DNA of 64,000 nt from Lumbricus terrestris (Eukaryota > Annelida > Clitellata > Crassiclitellata > Lumbricidae). A program made the position numbers and the translations under genes. The stretch lies in contig OX457039.1 of NCBI GenBank assembly GCA_949752735.1, positions 28,574,920 to 28,638,919 on the forward strand. Reading direction: 5' to 3'. The notes beneath the pieces were generated by a model. That model saw only the letters and a program-made list of their open reading frames with translations, did not search any database and was not told the DNA's origin. This document shows, piece after piece, positions 11,552 through 24,300 of the stretch (positions are counted from its first letter, which is position 1; every line of letters begins with the position of its first letter).

Positions 11552-13110
11552 GGTTGTAGGACATTAGCCCCCCTGGACATTATTCCCCCCCGGACATTGT
11601 CCCCCCGGACATTAGCTCCCCGGACATATTCCCCCCCGATTTTGCGTAGGACATTAGCCCCCCGGACAAAGTCCCCCCTATGTGCAAATCGTAGAATAAT
11701 GCCATAACCGATAAGACTTGTCACTGGCATTCACATGCAAACGAAAGTAGGTACTTAGTGTCATTTAGTTCCTAATTGCATCAATAGGCCTAGACTTAGA
11801 TTTGAAATGAACGAATGGGAATCGCATGTAGGGCCTGGGGAACGGACATTAGCCCCCCCGGACAAAAGCCCCCCCAAGGTAGGACATTAGCCCCCCCAGT
11901 CAATGATATCATTACCTAAAAATGATGCACAAAATGTAGCAATGGACCTAAGTTAAGTTAGGCCTAAATTACACATTAGTTTAACACTGTAAGAATATGC
12001 AAAGTTAATTAAAGGTTTATTATGCACATTATAAAACATTTAAGGTAAGGCATTAATTGTAGAACGACATAAATATAAGAAATTCTAAATCCAAAGTTTG
12101 TGAAATATAGATAAAAGTTTAATGCCCAACTGACTTTAACAAACCTTCGTTGTAGCCAAACTGACACTAACAAGTAGGCCGACCTACTGTACAAGATTCC
12201 CATTCGTTCATTTCTCTAATGTAGGCCTATTGAATCTAATTTTGAATTGAAACGACACTAATAAGCCTACGAAGCTGAGACGTAGCCTAACTGATGTTAA
12301 CAAGCCTTTATTGCAGCACACTAAACAAATAGACTGTATAGGCCCTATCATTTCGAATCTAAGTCTATAAATTTAGGCCTACTGACACAATCAGGACCTA
12401 AATGACTCTAAGAACTTTCGTCTGCATGTGAATGCCAGTGACAAGTACGGCACTATTCCATGACATGCACAAAGGGGGCTTTTGTCCGGGGGGCTAATGT
12501 CCTAGGTAAAATCGGGGGGGCTTTTGTCCGGGGGGGCTAATGTCCGGGGGGCTTATGTCCGGGGGGGCTTTTGTCCGGGGGGGCTAATGTCCTACACCCG
12601 TAGGGCCTAGGGCCTAAGGCCTATACAGTCTATTTGTTTAGTGTCTCACAACAAAGATTTGTTAACGTCAGTTAGGCTATGTCTCAGCTTCCTAGACTTA
12701 TTAGTGTCATTTCAATTCAAAATTAGATTCAATACATAAGAGAAATGAACGAATGGGAATCGTATACAGTAAGTAGGCCTACTTGTTAGTGTCAGTTATG
12801 ACAACGAAGGTTTATTAACGACATTTACGTATGAGCTTCGTAGACTTCTTAGCGTCGTTTCAGACCTTTAAAATGTCTTATAATATACATATTAAACCTT
12901 CAATTAACTTAGCATATTCCTACAGGATGTTAAACTAATGTGTAATGTATAGATATTCATATAACATAGGCCCATTAATTACATTTTGTGCATCACTTTT
13001 AGGTAATGCTATCATATACTGGGGGGATAATGTCCTACCCCGGGGGGGATAATGTCCGGGGGGATAATGTCCGGGTGGATAATGTCCAGGGGGGCTAATG
13101 TCCGTTCCCC
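11552..13110 (+). mobile_element. Minisatellite-ended hAT-like element C (1559 bp, hosts element D)
   Basis: It is flanked by an exact 8-bp duplication AACGTAGC (11544-11551 and 13111-13118). It begins GGTTGTAGGACATTAGCC like A and ends GGGGCTAATGTCCGTTCCCC. Element D (11836-12599) was inserted into it later, as shown by D's own target duplication. Without D, C is about 790 bp. Confidence 0.85.
11836..12599 (-). mobile_element. Minisatellite-ended hAT-like element D (764 bp), nested in C
   Basis: It is flanked by GTAGGGCC on both sides (11828-11835 and 12600-12607). It begins TGGGGAACGGACATTAGC and ends GGCTAATGTCCTACACCC, the same orientation as B. Its interior closely resembles B, so the two are recent relatives. 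The nesting shows repeated activity of one family at this locus. Confidence 0.85.
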
Positions 13111-13373
13111 AACGTAGCATACGTCGTCCTTTGCACCATAAATCTATAGTAATTATTGTATTTTGCTGCAATGGTGATGACCTTGGCCATGAAATTCTCC
13201 ACGCAAGTTAAGCTTTGTTTGCAACGTTCAGGTTAATTTGCGACCAATAGGTTTATAGGCTAATCACTTCAATGTTGATTAGACCTGTGTTGACTTCAGG
13301 AACAAGATAAACTTGATTTTAATTAAATGTAGAGGCTATAGCCAAGATTTATATTTCGGTGGGGTGTTTACTC

Positions 13374-13492
13374 GATCGCCAACCAAACCCAGACATCCAA
13401 CTGGCCCCTCTGTAAAATTCCTCGACCCCCGTAAAATTTCCTACCCCTCCATGGTCGTCGCCCCGGTTGGAAAAGTATAGAACCGCCACTAA
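13374..13492 (-). mobile_element. Partial hAT-like MITE end
   Basis: Read in reverse it starts TTAGTGGCGGTTCTATAC and continues into runs of C/G with GTAAAATTTCC, resembling CAGTGGCGG-type hAT termini elsewhere in the window. No partner end is identified. Confidence 0.35.
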
Positions 13493-13499
13493 GGTCAGC

Positions 13500-14205
13500 G
13501 TGGAAAAATGTTCGCGATGCCCTGCTAATGATCGTGGGTTTGACTGACACGCTGTCCACGCGCTGTGCATTTGCAGAGCAGCGGCAGGAAAGCACCACAT
13601 CTCGTGAGTCATCATGGTTATCTATCGACGTATAGCCTACACCGGTGCGGTAGGAAGTTTACAAGCTAAGGAGGTGCATCATTGAACGAGTGGAATATCG
13701 CTTAGGCGGATCGACTGATGAGTTTATCAGCGACAATAACATCGTCGACTCAGTTTTGAGCAGAGATTAAGATCCGAAGAAGGTAGAGAGCAACAGTATA
13801 GCAAACACTGCGTCGACATTTGAGCACACTACGATCACGTGTTCTCCCTCCCCCGACCCCTCCCCCGACGACACAGATTCCGGACGACGCTGTTGCCGAG
13901 GGGAAGGAGAGAAAGAGAGGAAGAAAAGGGAAACGAAGAGTGCCGAATGTGTCGATACAACAGACTCGCACGGCCATACACGCGCACATGTGAAGGTCGA
14001 CGCAGACATACAGAGCGAGAGAGAAGTATTTGCCTGCCGTGGTTGTTAACAGCAGCTGTACTGTCGCAGTCAACCTACATGTATAGTCAGTGGCCAGTGG
14101 GGCGCTCCATTGGATGGAACTTTGGCCAGGTTGGTAGGCAAGTCTGTTTGCGAAGCGCATACGAACCACTGCGGCTGTAAACAAAAACAAGATGCGCACA
14201 AGATG
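13500..14205. other. Upstream flank of the HDHD5 candidate promoter
   Basis: No exon is supported. The segment is less repetitive than its surroundings. An ATTGG (reverse CCAAT) occurs at about 14110, upstream of the TATA-like site at 14211. Confidence 0.35.
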
Positions 14206-14210
14206 CGTGC

Positions 14211-14218
14211 CTATATAA
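14211..14218 (+). promoter_or_regulatory. TATA-like element upstream of candidate exon 1
   Basis: CTATATAA is followed by an initiator-compatible region about 30 bp downstream, and a CCAAT-type motif lies about 100 bp upstream. A start near 14243 would give a 5' leader of about 400 nt before the ATG at 14659. The leader would include a LINE 3' tail at 14433-14530 and a short upstream ORF at about 14602. Confidence 0.4.
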
Positions 14219-14432
14219 CTCAGCGGCTGGTCTTTGCCAGCGTAGAAGAGAAAAGAGATCAACTCGGACGAGATTAGAAGAAGTTGTTTGAAACGATAAA
14301 CGACGTTTTCACGTGATCAAACAGCCAGTGCGAACAGATTGAAACTGCAATTTAGAAGTTAAATGGGAAGCAGACTGCGAACATTCAGCATAGGACATTT
14401 GTAGCAGACCGGTGAGGATTGCTGTAACGACT

Positions 14433-14530
14433 AGACAACGCTCGTGAATAAGCTGGTGCTCTACGCTTGGTTTTTGAGTGGCACTCTAGACTAAAGTTTT
14501 AAATTACGATAAGTTCGATAACGATAAAAG
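14433..14530 (+). mobile_element. LINE 3' tail inside putative 5' leader
   Basis: CAACGCTCGTGAATAAGCTG, then GAGTGGCACTCTAGAC and a degenerate ATTACGATAA tail, match the 3' end family at 8450-8610 and 34500-34620. If the promoter at 14211 is real, the tail has been exonised into the untranslated leader. Confidence 0.6.
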
Positions 14531-14658
14531 AGAGAAAGTCTAATTCGTCTGCAGCAGAATCTGAATCGACCAAAGAGCGACCGAGGAGAAGAGAGAGATC
14601 TGAATGAGTGATTGTAATTGATTGACGTCTTGATTGATTTCGCGACGAAGACGAGAAG

Positions 14659-14865
14659 ATGATGTCGAACAAGATTGAGGATCGGATCCGTCGTCTGTCA
14701 ACTCACACCGTTGACGAACGACTGAGGAAGCTGTCATCTGGAATCGATGACGTCAGGTATCGGAAGACATCCGCAGGAGCAGCTGGAGGGAACAGGATGA
14801 AGGGGCGCAAGCAGAGTGCCAACCTCCTACAACAGATACAGAACGACAGAGACAGACGCAAACAG
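14659..14865 (+). CDS. HDHD5: HDHD5 candidate exon 1
   Basis: ATGATG opens a 69-codon frame ending at the donor CAG/GTAGGC (14866), phase 0, which fits exon 2. The peptide is basic and helix-prone (IEDRIRRLSTHTVDERL, then NLLQQIQNDRDRRKQ) and does not look like a classic presequence. It could instead be the first exon of an unrelated transcript; no homology is recognised. The TATA-like site at 14211 supports a promoter nearby. Confidence 0.5.
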
Positions 14866-17800
14866 GTAGGCAGACATAATTTTTATGGTCACGAACAGTT
14901 AGTGGTCATCTTAAACGTTTAGGCTACATCTTTAATCGTTGGCCATCATTGTAGATGAACAGCCTGGACAATTCCTTTGCAGGAGATGATGCGGACCCAG
15001 TCGTTTACCCAGTGATTAAAGTATGGAAAAATAAGTGCCTGGACGGTCCTTGCCTTTCCAAAAGAAGCGCCTGGACGCCCTTGCCTTTTTAGGCTGTGCT
15101 GGTCAATAAGTGGCAAGACGGCGTTCATATTTTAAAATAAGTGCATGGACGCCGTACATGACCGCCCAGCCATACTTTAAGCCCTGCCATTACCTCATCC
15201 TACCTATCATCTTCTTTTCAACAGGAGAGGGACAAATTCATTCTCAATAGCGTCGATTTTTCTTCAGCTCAATAAGAAGTTGATGAAAAAAACTTTGAGG
15301 CATATGGATATGGCCGCATATCTCTTTTGGCGACTGTCTTGCCGTGACCTTGCTAATCTTGACTGAATTGAACTAGGTCTACATTTGACAGCATGCACAC
15401 ATGGAATCTATATTGAACCCATATTTCCACACTGAACGATGGGAACCGAATAAAGCCCATCTGAGTCTCAAGTAATTGAAGTAATCCATATGAAAATGCT
15501 GACAGGGATAATAGAAACGACGACTCGCAACCGAACCTTTAGCTTTCATTCAGACTTTGCCAATTGAGAATGACTCTGATTGAGTCCATTCTATTCTTCA
15601 GGCTTTCTATAGAAATGTGTCAACAACCAATGTGGGTCAACTTATGTAGGCCGTTGTCTGCAAACGAATTAAATCATCAACCGGCCCCGATTTATTCCTA
15701 TTCCGATTAACAGTTTTGCCTTCAGCGCATGACCTACATAGACCGACTGATGCTATATATATATATATATGTATATATATGTATATATATATATATTAAC
15801 GAGCACCTGGGACCATTTACAAACTTTGCCCTGGTGGACTTTGACCCCACACCAGAAATCACAGCTCTGACGTGCATAAGACCAGCATCATGATGTGTGC
15901 CTATGTCTGATATATAGGCCTAGGCTAGCCACACGCTGCCTTTAGTTCCATCGCATTCTTTTACTATAGCATGTTAATTCAGACTCTAAAATCATGTTCA
16001 TGTCACATTACAACGGTGAGCTCCTCGGTGAGATCCTCGGTGGCCGAGTGGGTTGGTAGCCCGCTCGCCGCGCCGGCGGCCCGGGTTCGATTCCCGGTCG
16101 GTCAGAGATTAATTTCTCGGATCTTTACTGCGGGTGGCTCGGTCGCAATATAAACGTGGAGTAGCGGTGGTGAAGGATCTCACCCTCAGGGTCGAAGCCA
16201 TAACACAGCCGCTATATAAATATGCGATTACATTTACATTTCACTTGTAGTCAATTCAAGCAATTAGGCTAATCATCACGTTTTTCAGTAGGGTTGAAAG
16301 GTCAAACGGTCAGGGTCAGAGTAGAAACCTCGACTCGCAACCGAACCTGAACCAGAGTCTAGAGAGAGTATATAGAGACGCCTATAATAGAACGGTTATA
16401 TGACTTGCTCCATACAGTGATTTCTATATAGAGCTAGGGCTACCGCACATTTGCCCTCCTGGACTGGAAAAACGACGCCATATATTTTTAACAAATTTCC
16501 TCGCACCAAAGCACCAATGATTCGAATGATGCACAAAGCGAATCTAGATCTACGGGATAAGAAATCTCTGTGAAAAATACACATGTCAATTTTAATTTCC
16601 TGCTTTGCATTTTTCAACCTCTGGCCAGAAAACTTAATCGTGGTCACTGCATTATGCATGCCCTCTCCTGCAAAAATATTCTTCGTCAGCCCATGCATGT
16701 CTATAGCCTTTTTAAATTGCCTCTCTGTGTGGCCGAATACAAAGTTGGTTAACAGTTAGACCTGGGAGTCGACCCCAATAAGTCGACCCCAGTCGACTTG
16801 GTCGTCCCAAGTCGGGTCGGGTCGTTTCTGCTCACCGCAACTGACCCCAAGTCGAATTTTGTAGATAGAAGTCACTTGAAGTTGTTTTTACCTCAAGTCG
16901 ACTTAAACCGACTTGAGACACAAACATAGTTAAATTTGTCACTTCAAACCAATGATTGTGTCAACATTTAAGCAGCTTTTGTAGTGTGTTTACAAGAATG
17001 AACGAGGCCTTTGCTAAACAGAGACTTAGGCTAGGCTACTGATTATTTTGCCGGTAGGCTATCGTGCAGACTGCCGTCTGCCGGTCTATTAATATAATTT
17101 GTAGTTTTAAGCTTAAACGTCACGCTTAGGCATGCGCTTAATTAAAATGGTGAAACAAAATGTTACTAAAATATTAGCACGTGTGCTTATCAAGCAATCA
17201 GTGAACTTCTAGTGGTAAGTGAATTCGGCGCAAAGAAAGCTGGATCTACAAGGCCTATAGGCTATAAATCGATAGTTTGGCGCTATAGGCCTACTTTGGA
17301 GCGCTGCATCTGGAGTTGTCTGCAGACGAAAAAAACTGTTGTAGGGCCAATTGAACAATGAAATACTTTACTGTCAGCGAGTAGGCCTAGTAGCTGTAGT
17401 AGCCTACTGTAGGATGATGGGCTTGCAATGCTATATTCTAAGTTGCGAAATGATGTTAGTGGCCAAATTATTATGAAAACAGAATTACAAATTAGGCTTA
17501 TATCATAACACGCCATTCAGTGCAACCAAGCAGTCCGCGGTCCGCTATTTTATCTGCTTTTTACAAATTTATTTAATATTAATATTAAAAATAATAATAA
17601 TGAGTGTAATCTGAATAATCACAGACAATGGACAAGCTAAAATTCGTAGGCCTAATAATTTGCCGTCGCATTGTCTAGGTTACTAGATGGCCCAAAGCAT
17701 CACAAAACTATTCAAACTGAAACACAAACAGCTTGAAATGGGCTTAATAACACTTTAACAAATTCATGCATCAATTAAGTGTTGAGACCGCGTTATATAC

Positions 17801-20800
17801 TCATTTGTAGGCTTAAATGAAACTAATGCTTGCAGGAAAATTGGCTTGACTTCTTGCATTAGTAGCCGTACGTAGACCTAGGCTAATGGCTAGTACCATG
17901 TCAGAAGTCGACTTCAAGTCGGAAGTCGGTTGTTTTTCTGCCAAGTCGGGTCAAATCGTTTTGAAGTCACTCCCAGGTCTATTAACAGTTGGTTACTTTG
18001 GCTGAAACGAGCATTGAACTGAATCTGTGTTGAATGTGTTCAGCCGAGATTCGGAATCTGTTTTGATGTGGACGGAGTGCTGGCCCAAGGGACGATGCCC
18101 ATTCCGGCGGCAGCGAGGGCTTTTCAGAAACTGGTCGACGAGAGAGATCAACTTCGCATTCCAGTCGCCTTCGTCACTAACTCACTCAACCGAAGCACCG
18201 ATCGAGCGAAACAGCTGTCTGGATTCACAGGCGTGCGGGTTGGTAACTTCGATGTCTATTGTCTCGAAGCATCTATTGTCTAGAACTCGTAGATGTAGGA
18301 TCACCTTTGATAACATTAGTCTTTTTGAAAGCAATCTAACCTAATCGTATGCGTCATTAGCCGTGCTTCACTCTAGGCAACAGAAAAGTTAAACAACGGT
18401 ATTTAATCAGAATACATGTACAGGGTGGGCTAAAAGGTAATCCCACAGGGTTTCTGTAAACATTTTGACCAGAAATAAAAAAATTAAAATCAAGTTTTAC
18501 AGACTTAAAGTTAAATCATATCTATATACAACAGCCAATTTTCACCAAAAACTTGCTAACAGAACAAACGTTTTAGCGAGACCACCCACTGTTTCTTGAC
18601 GATACAAAATTATAATGCAGCAAAAGCTACAAAAAACGACTTTATCAAGTCACATCTCAAATGATTGCTATCAAATGAACAGTATGAACTTGATATTGCC
18701 AGATAATCATTATTGTTATTATTTAGAAAAGAGATATTTACCAGCGTAGCTTTACGTCACTATGGCATCATTTAGCAAGATGACTATCAAGTTGTAAAAA
18801 AGACTTTTTCATATTCAGATTTTTGCTATAAAAACAATTAGGCATAAATTGAAATTTATAAAAGATTAAAATGGCCAAGGTGTCAGTGACAGACAAAATG
18901 TGTATTCAAACACTCCATTGGAAGGGTCTTGATGCTAAAGCTACATGTATGATCACCACTTACTCTGATTTAAACAGTGAGGGCAGAGAAATTAAGAGTT
19001 AAAGAAACATGCTGTTGATGAAAGGAGATCGGCTCAATGTCAATTGTTAGTTTCATTGAGAAAAGCCAAGGGCACCCAAATCTCCGGATTTGGACCTGAT
19101 GGATTATCAGGTGTGGAGAGAGATACGCTGGAGATGTACCACAATCTGCAACCAAAACCATAGCAACAAGAGAACTAATGGTCGCAATAGAGTTGGTTTA
19201 GGGAGATTTACATCTGGAACACATCATCAAGGTCATCAGGAACTTTACAAAGAGATTCGGAACAATTGTGGGCACTGGTGGTGAACACATTGAACACAAG
19301 TTGTGAAGCAATATCGAGTTTATTTGATAACAATTATTTGAAATGTGACTTGATGAAATCGTTTTTTGTTACTTTTTGTTGCGTCATGTTTTTGGATGGT
19401 CAAAAAACAACAGGCGAATTAACTAAAAGTGATAGAATTTTGTTCTGTTTCTAATTTTTTGGTGAAATTTGGCTACTATTCGTAGATACAAATTACCTTC
19501 AAGTCTGTAGGACTTGATTTAAATATTCTTATTCCTAGCTAACATATTGGCAAATATCCTATGGATTACTTTTTTTGGCCCATCCTGCAGTTGCAAGATT
19601 CAATTGAAATATGTGCATTCGTAGACACTAAGCGCTGGGTAGGTAGGAAAGCTGGTAAGTATGAGAATAGGAAAAGTGGAAGTGGTGAGTTTACACCCAG
19701 AGTTGAGCGACATTGGAGAAAGGCAAGTTTGAGCTTCTGAACTCAGCATTGTCTTTGCGACATAAATTTTTGTGTAACGTAGAAGATACGTGTCCATGGA
19801 GCAGACATACAGCAAAGTGTTTTAACTGCAAAAACAGGGCCATCATACCACCGTATGAATGTACCTGATCAACTTCAGTCATGCATAACGCCAAGTTTTG
19901 AGTTTTTTTATAGGCCCTGTCTGCCATATGTGTTATGGCCAAGCCTTCAGTTTATGATACCTGATATATAGCCTACCTACGTGTATAAAGTTTACGGTGT
20001 ATACCTGTTACAGGTTAGCACTCAGATGTTGATCCAGGCTCCTGGTCCACTGGAGATCTTTGACGAACTCCATTCGAAGTTTTGTCTCGTCGTCGGGCAA
20101 GGAAAGCTACAAGAAATAGCAACGGAGTATCCTTTTTAAAAATGGTTTCGTATCTAGAAATTAATAACAGAGCGCCATGCATGGTATTCAGATGCGCCTT
20201 CAGTCCATGCAGAAGCCTCGGTTGCGATGGATTTACAGTGACACATTATAGACCGTTGGAACCATTGAACTGCTTAAGCAAATAAAGACTTCAACAGCCC
20301 ACAGCTCTTAGCGTATATGCTTATACAGCCGTTGACTGTAAATTGTCCAGATGGGTGATCCAACAACTTCTGGGTCTTCTTCTTTTCCCATCCAATTTGA
20401 AAACAAGCCGGTAGCTTCCCCAATAGTGAAACAGTATTTCTACTAATTGTAGAGCTATAGTGACATCCGATTAAAAACAACTCTTTTAAAAGGGGCAACA
20501 CATGTAGGACAGTTTTAAGGTCATCAAAATATATGCCCTATAGGCACTCTCGCATTCGTAGGTCCCAACTGCTAAATCTGCACAGTGCCTATGGATAAAA
20601 ACGGCCCTGCTTGCATGCATAGGCCTGCATTCATACATATACAAGCTCCATCCTTCCTAAGTGAGCTTTTTACCTCTGTCTCCGTTTCTCTGGACCGCCG
20701 TTCACTGCGCTCAGCTGCCCGTGGTGGCTATCTTGTCCCTTTTTCTTGTACCACTAGGCCTACTCAGCATGTGAAGAGCATTCTCCGTGATGGGTCCAGC

Positions 20801-21323
20801 TATCTGGAATGGCTTCCTTGCGGCTTCCGCTCACTTCCTCGTGACTCTTCTTGTTCTTTCCATCGTCTTCTCAAGACTTTTCTTTTCGACCGGGCTGGGG
20901 CTGGGAGCGCCTCTGAGTAGAGATCTTGAAGGGGCGCTATATAAATTTATGTGATTGATCGATTGATTGATACGTACACACATACACAAACTAAACAGTA
21001 TATATATATACAGTTAGACAGAAACGATGCAGGCTCGCTGTATAAGTTACGGTCTGCAGATTTAAAACTATACTGTGGCTTCCTTGCGTTTGCTTACAAT
21101 CGACTGCAGCTGCTGTGGAGACTTTCCTTAACTTTCTTCCTACAGACTAGGCTTCAAGAACGTCTGCACGATTGAAGATGTTGCTGAGGCGTATCCACTT
21201 CTTGACATGATCGATCATGACAACCGACGAAAAGTTGTAAGTATAATATCCTCCACTTGACTCCAATCTGCACAGAAACGTAGTCTCTCTCTCTATATAT
21301 ATAATTATATATATATATATATA

Positions 21324-21361
<38 letters not shown>

Positions 21362-24300
21362 TATATATATATATATTCTCTATATGGTTGTCAAGGCGAC
21401 ATCTTCTTCTTATCGTTTCGTATAAGCGCGAAAAGTGCAGCAGGTTTGTATGCATGGCTGTCGGAAAGGCAGAAAACAAAAGTAGGCTATATACTATATA
21501 GGCCTGCTTAAGTCATTTCATTATTTAGTTCAGTTGAATTCTATCAAGTTGTCTCATTCACTGACTATTATAGGCATGTCAATAAATGTCGAGTATATAG
21601 GCTTTTCATTATGATTTTCTGTGATCTCTCTGTTATTGACAGAGAGTCTGTATGCGCACATATTGACATCTCATGATCTAAATTAGATCTATTGTTTCAA
21701 TTCACCCATATTGCATGCATGGGGCTGCAGAGTTGGTTGTTGGATCGATAGCGGTCGAGATGATGATGAAGGCGTTGACGACGATGACTATCATCATGAT
21801 AACGATCATGATAATGAAGTTTAACATCGTATATGACTATGACTATGACGGCGGCGACGATGAATTAAGTTGGATTGTCACCAACACAATGTTTGTTGCG
21901 ATGATGAAGAAGGATATGGTGTACGAGTGATGGAGATTATCGCTTGGAAAAGAATAATGACATGGAGCGCGGAAGGAGGGGGAAGGCAAGCTGCAGATTG
22001 TAATTATTGTTATAACGATCAGTTCTGTACAATATTGGTGCATTATCTTTCGACAGGCTGTTCATGGTTACGTGGAAAAGGATTTTCCAAGAATCGAGGG
22101 TATGTATATAGAACATTGTACAAGTCATGCTTACAGGATAAATAATACCCTGTGATTTATTTAAAATATCTGCATCACTAGGAACCCATATCGCAATCAT
22201 CAGCATCATCATAATAATCTGTTTCATCTTGACATGATCTCTTCGTGTCCTGCGAGCCACGATCGCCATTGCAAAAGCGCGAGCCTTTGCTTTCATTGGC
22301 CTTGCACTGCTGCAGCTCTGGAATGAGCTTCCAACTTTGAAAACCACTTTATCTCTCTTGGTCTAACGCACTGGGAGCACCTCTGATTAGTATGCACTGC
22401 AAGAGACGCTATATAGATTTATAGGTACAATACAACGATAATCAATTGCCAATCATCAACATCATAAATCAGAGGCGCCGTTAGGCGTACGCACTTACGC
22501 AAGTGCGTACAGCGCGGAAAGGCAAAAAAAATTACAAATTGTAAATTAAAGCGTGAAATATTATAAGTGATGAAATTCTATTGAATCTACTTTAGCAGTG
22601 GACCACGTACACTTCTCACTCACTGCATACCCATTAAAGATCGTCATAACAGTTCATAACTTCATTTCGCGTATTCTTATTTTGTGCAAGTGGTGCGTAC
22701 AGAAAAAAAGTGCGTACAGAAGTTGTGCGTACAGAAAAAAAGTGCGTACAGAAAAAAAATCCTGGCGGCGCCGCTGTCATAAATATTTACTAGATTCCTC
22801 TAGAGATGCGTGTAACGTCTGCTTATTTGCTGTTGATAATTATTAGCGGTCGTTCTTCTTGGTGAGCCAAAGCGTTGGGAGTCATCGCTACAACTGCTCG
22901 TCGACGTCTTGTCGTCCGATGGTCAACCGAATCATCCGCCAGAATCCATATCGCAGCCGCATATTCCAGTCATCGCCTGCAATATGGACCTCCAGTTTCA
23001 AGACAGAGCTACCCTTCCAAGGTATACGGTTTTATCATTTACTGCACATTCGGACTATCGAGTTTAGCCACTGTAATTATTTTCAGGCTTTTATCAAATG
23101 ATTTCAGTGCTTTGACTTTAAGAATTTAAAAGAATTAGACCTATTTAAGCTTAGATAATCATAAGATATTATATAAGATATAATATAAGATAAGATATAC
23201 CACTTCCATAGGTAACCTACGTTTGCCTATATACTTTGAAAGGTGTTTTACGGGCGACTGCTCTTTTATTTGGTGCTGTCACCACATCGAGCGTCTCTGA
23301 ACGGTTCACCCTAGTAGAGGCGCTTTATAAATGTTTCTATACAATACAATACATCTCTGCGCACATGCCTGCGTGCATATGCGTGGTATCCCTCACTGAC
23401 TCCCGGTCCAACAGTGCAGCCATTGTAGTCTCCTGTGTCGTCTGGCTTTGTGTTCTGGGCAGAGAACTTTTCGTCTTTCTTCCGTCGCTTTGGCTTGTTC
23501 TAGTCGCCGATCTTGGCGCTCGGCCTCTTGAGCTGACTTTATGGTTACACATGTTTTTTTCTGCCACAAGGCAACTCGAATCGGGCTTTCTCGATCGTTG
23601 GTCCTTCTCTTTGGTTTAGTCTCTCCCCTTTGGCTTGCGTTGTCTTCCGCGAGGCCTCTATACATGGCTCTTTTTAAATAGACTTCATAGCTTTTTGACG
23701 TGGCCTGGGTCGGGTCTGAGTATTTATCGTGTAGGGTTGCATAATTTTTTTAGATATAAAACAATTTAAGAAAATGACATATGCAGGAGTGATCTATCGT
23801 CCATTCTGAAAATATAGAAAATGTTCCACCGGAAAATTATTTGAGTATTATTCAGTGATCTGTGCGGATTGTTTTCATTAAACGCATTCTAATGCAGGAA
23901 CGTCATTTGCTTTTCAGATACGGCCATGGTGCTTTCCTCGTATGCATTGAAGCGCTTTACAGGGTAAAATTTTCACTTTCAGTCTAATTGTATAAAATGT
24001 TAGTGTCTAGGCCTCTACTGTGTTGAGTATATACCACCGAACCAATAACCAGAGCAAGTAGAGGCCATTTGAATGTCAGCGGCAATAAGATTAGTAGTGA
24101 ACCGTTCAAAACGTTGTAAAGTCATCATTGTCCTGAATTAGATCGGCTGCATTAAAAGTTTAAGCAATAGATATACATATATCCATGTCAGCAGAACTAT
24201 ATTACTATGTCCTATATGGATGTCGTATACAGAATGCATTTTAATCATGATAATGAAACTGTCATTTTACTGATGTTCTATATCGTAGAGTACAATTTGA

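Noticed and set aside
16031..16105. tRNA gene on the plus strand
   Set aside because: A and B boxes exist but the cloverleaf is incomplete and a SINE body and tail follow.
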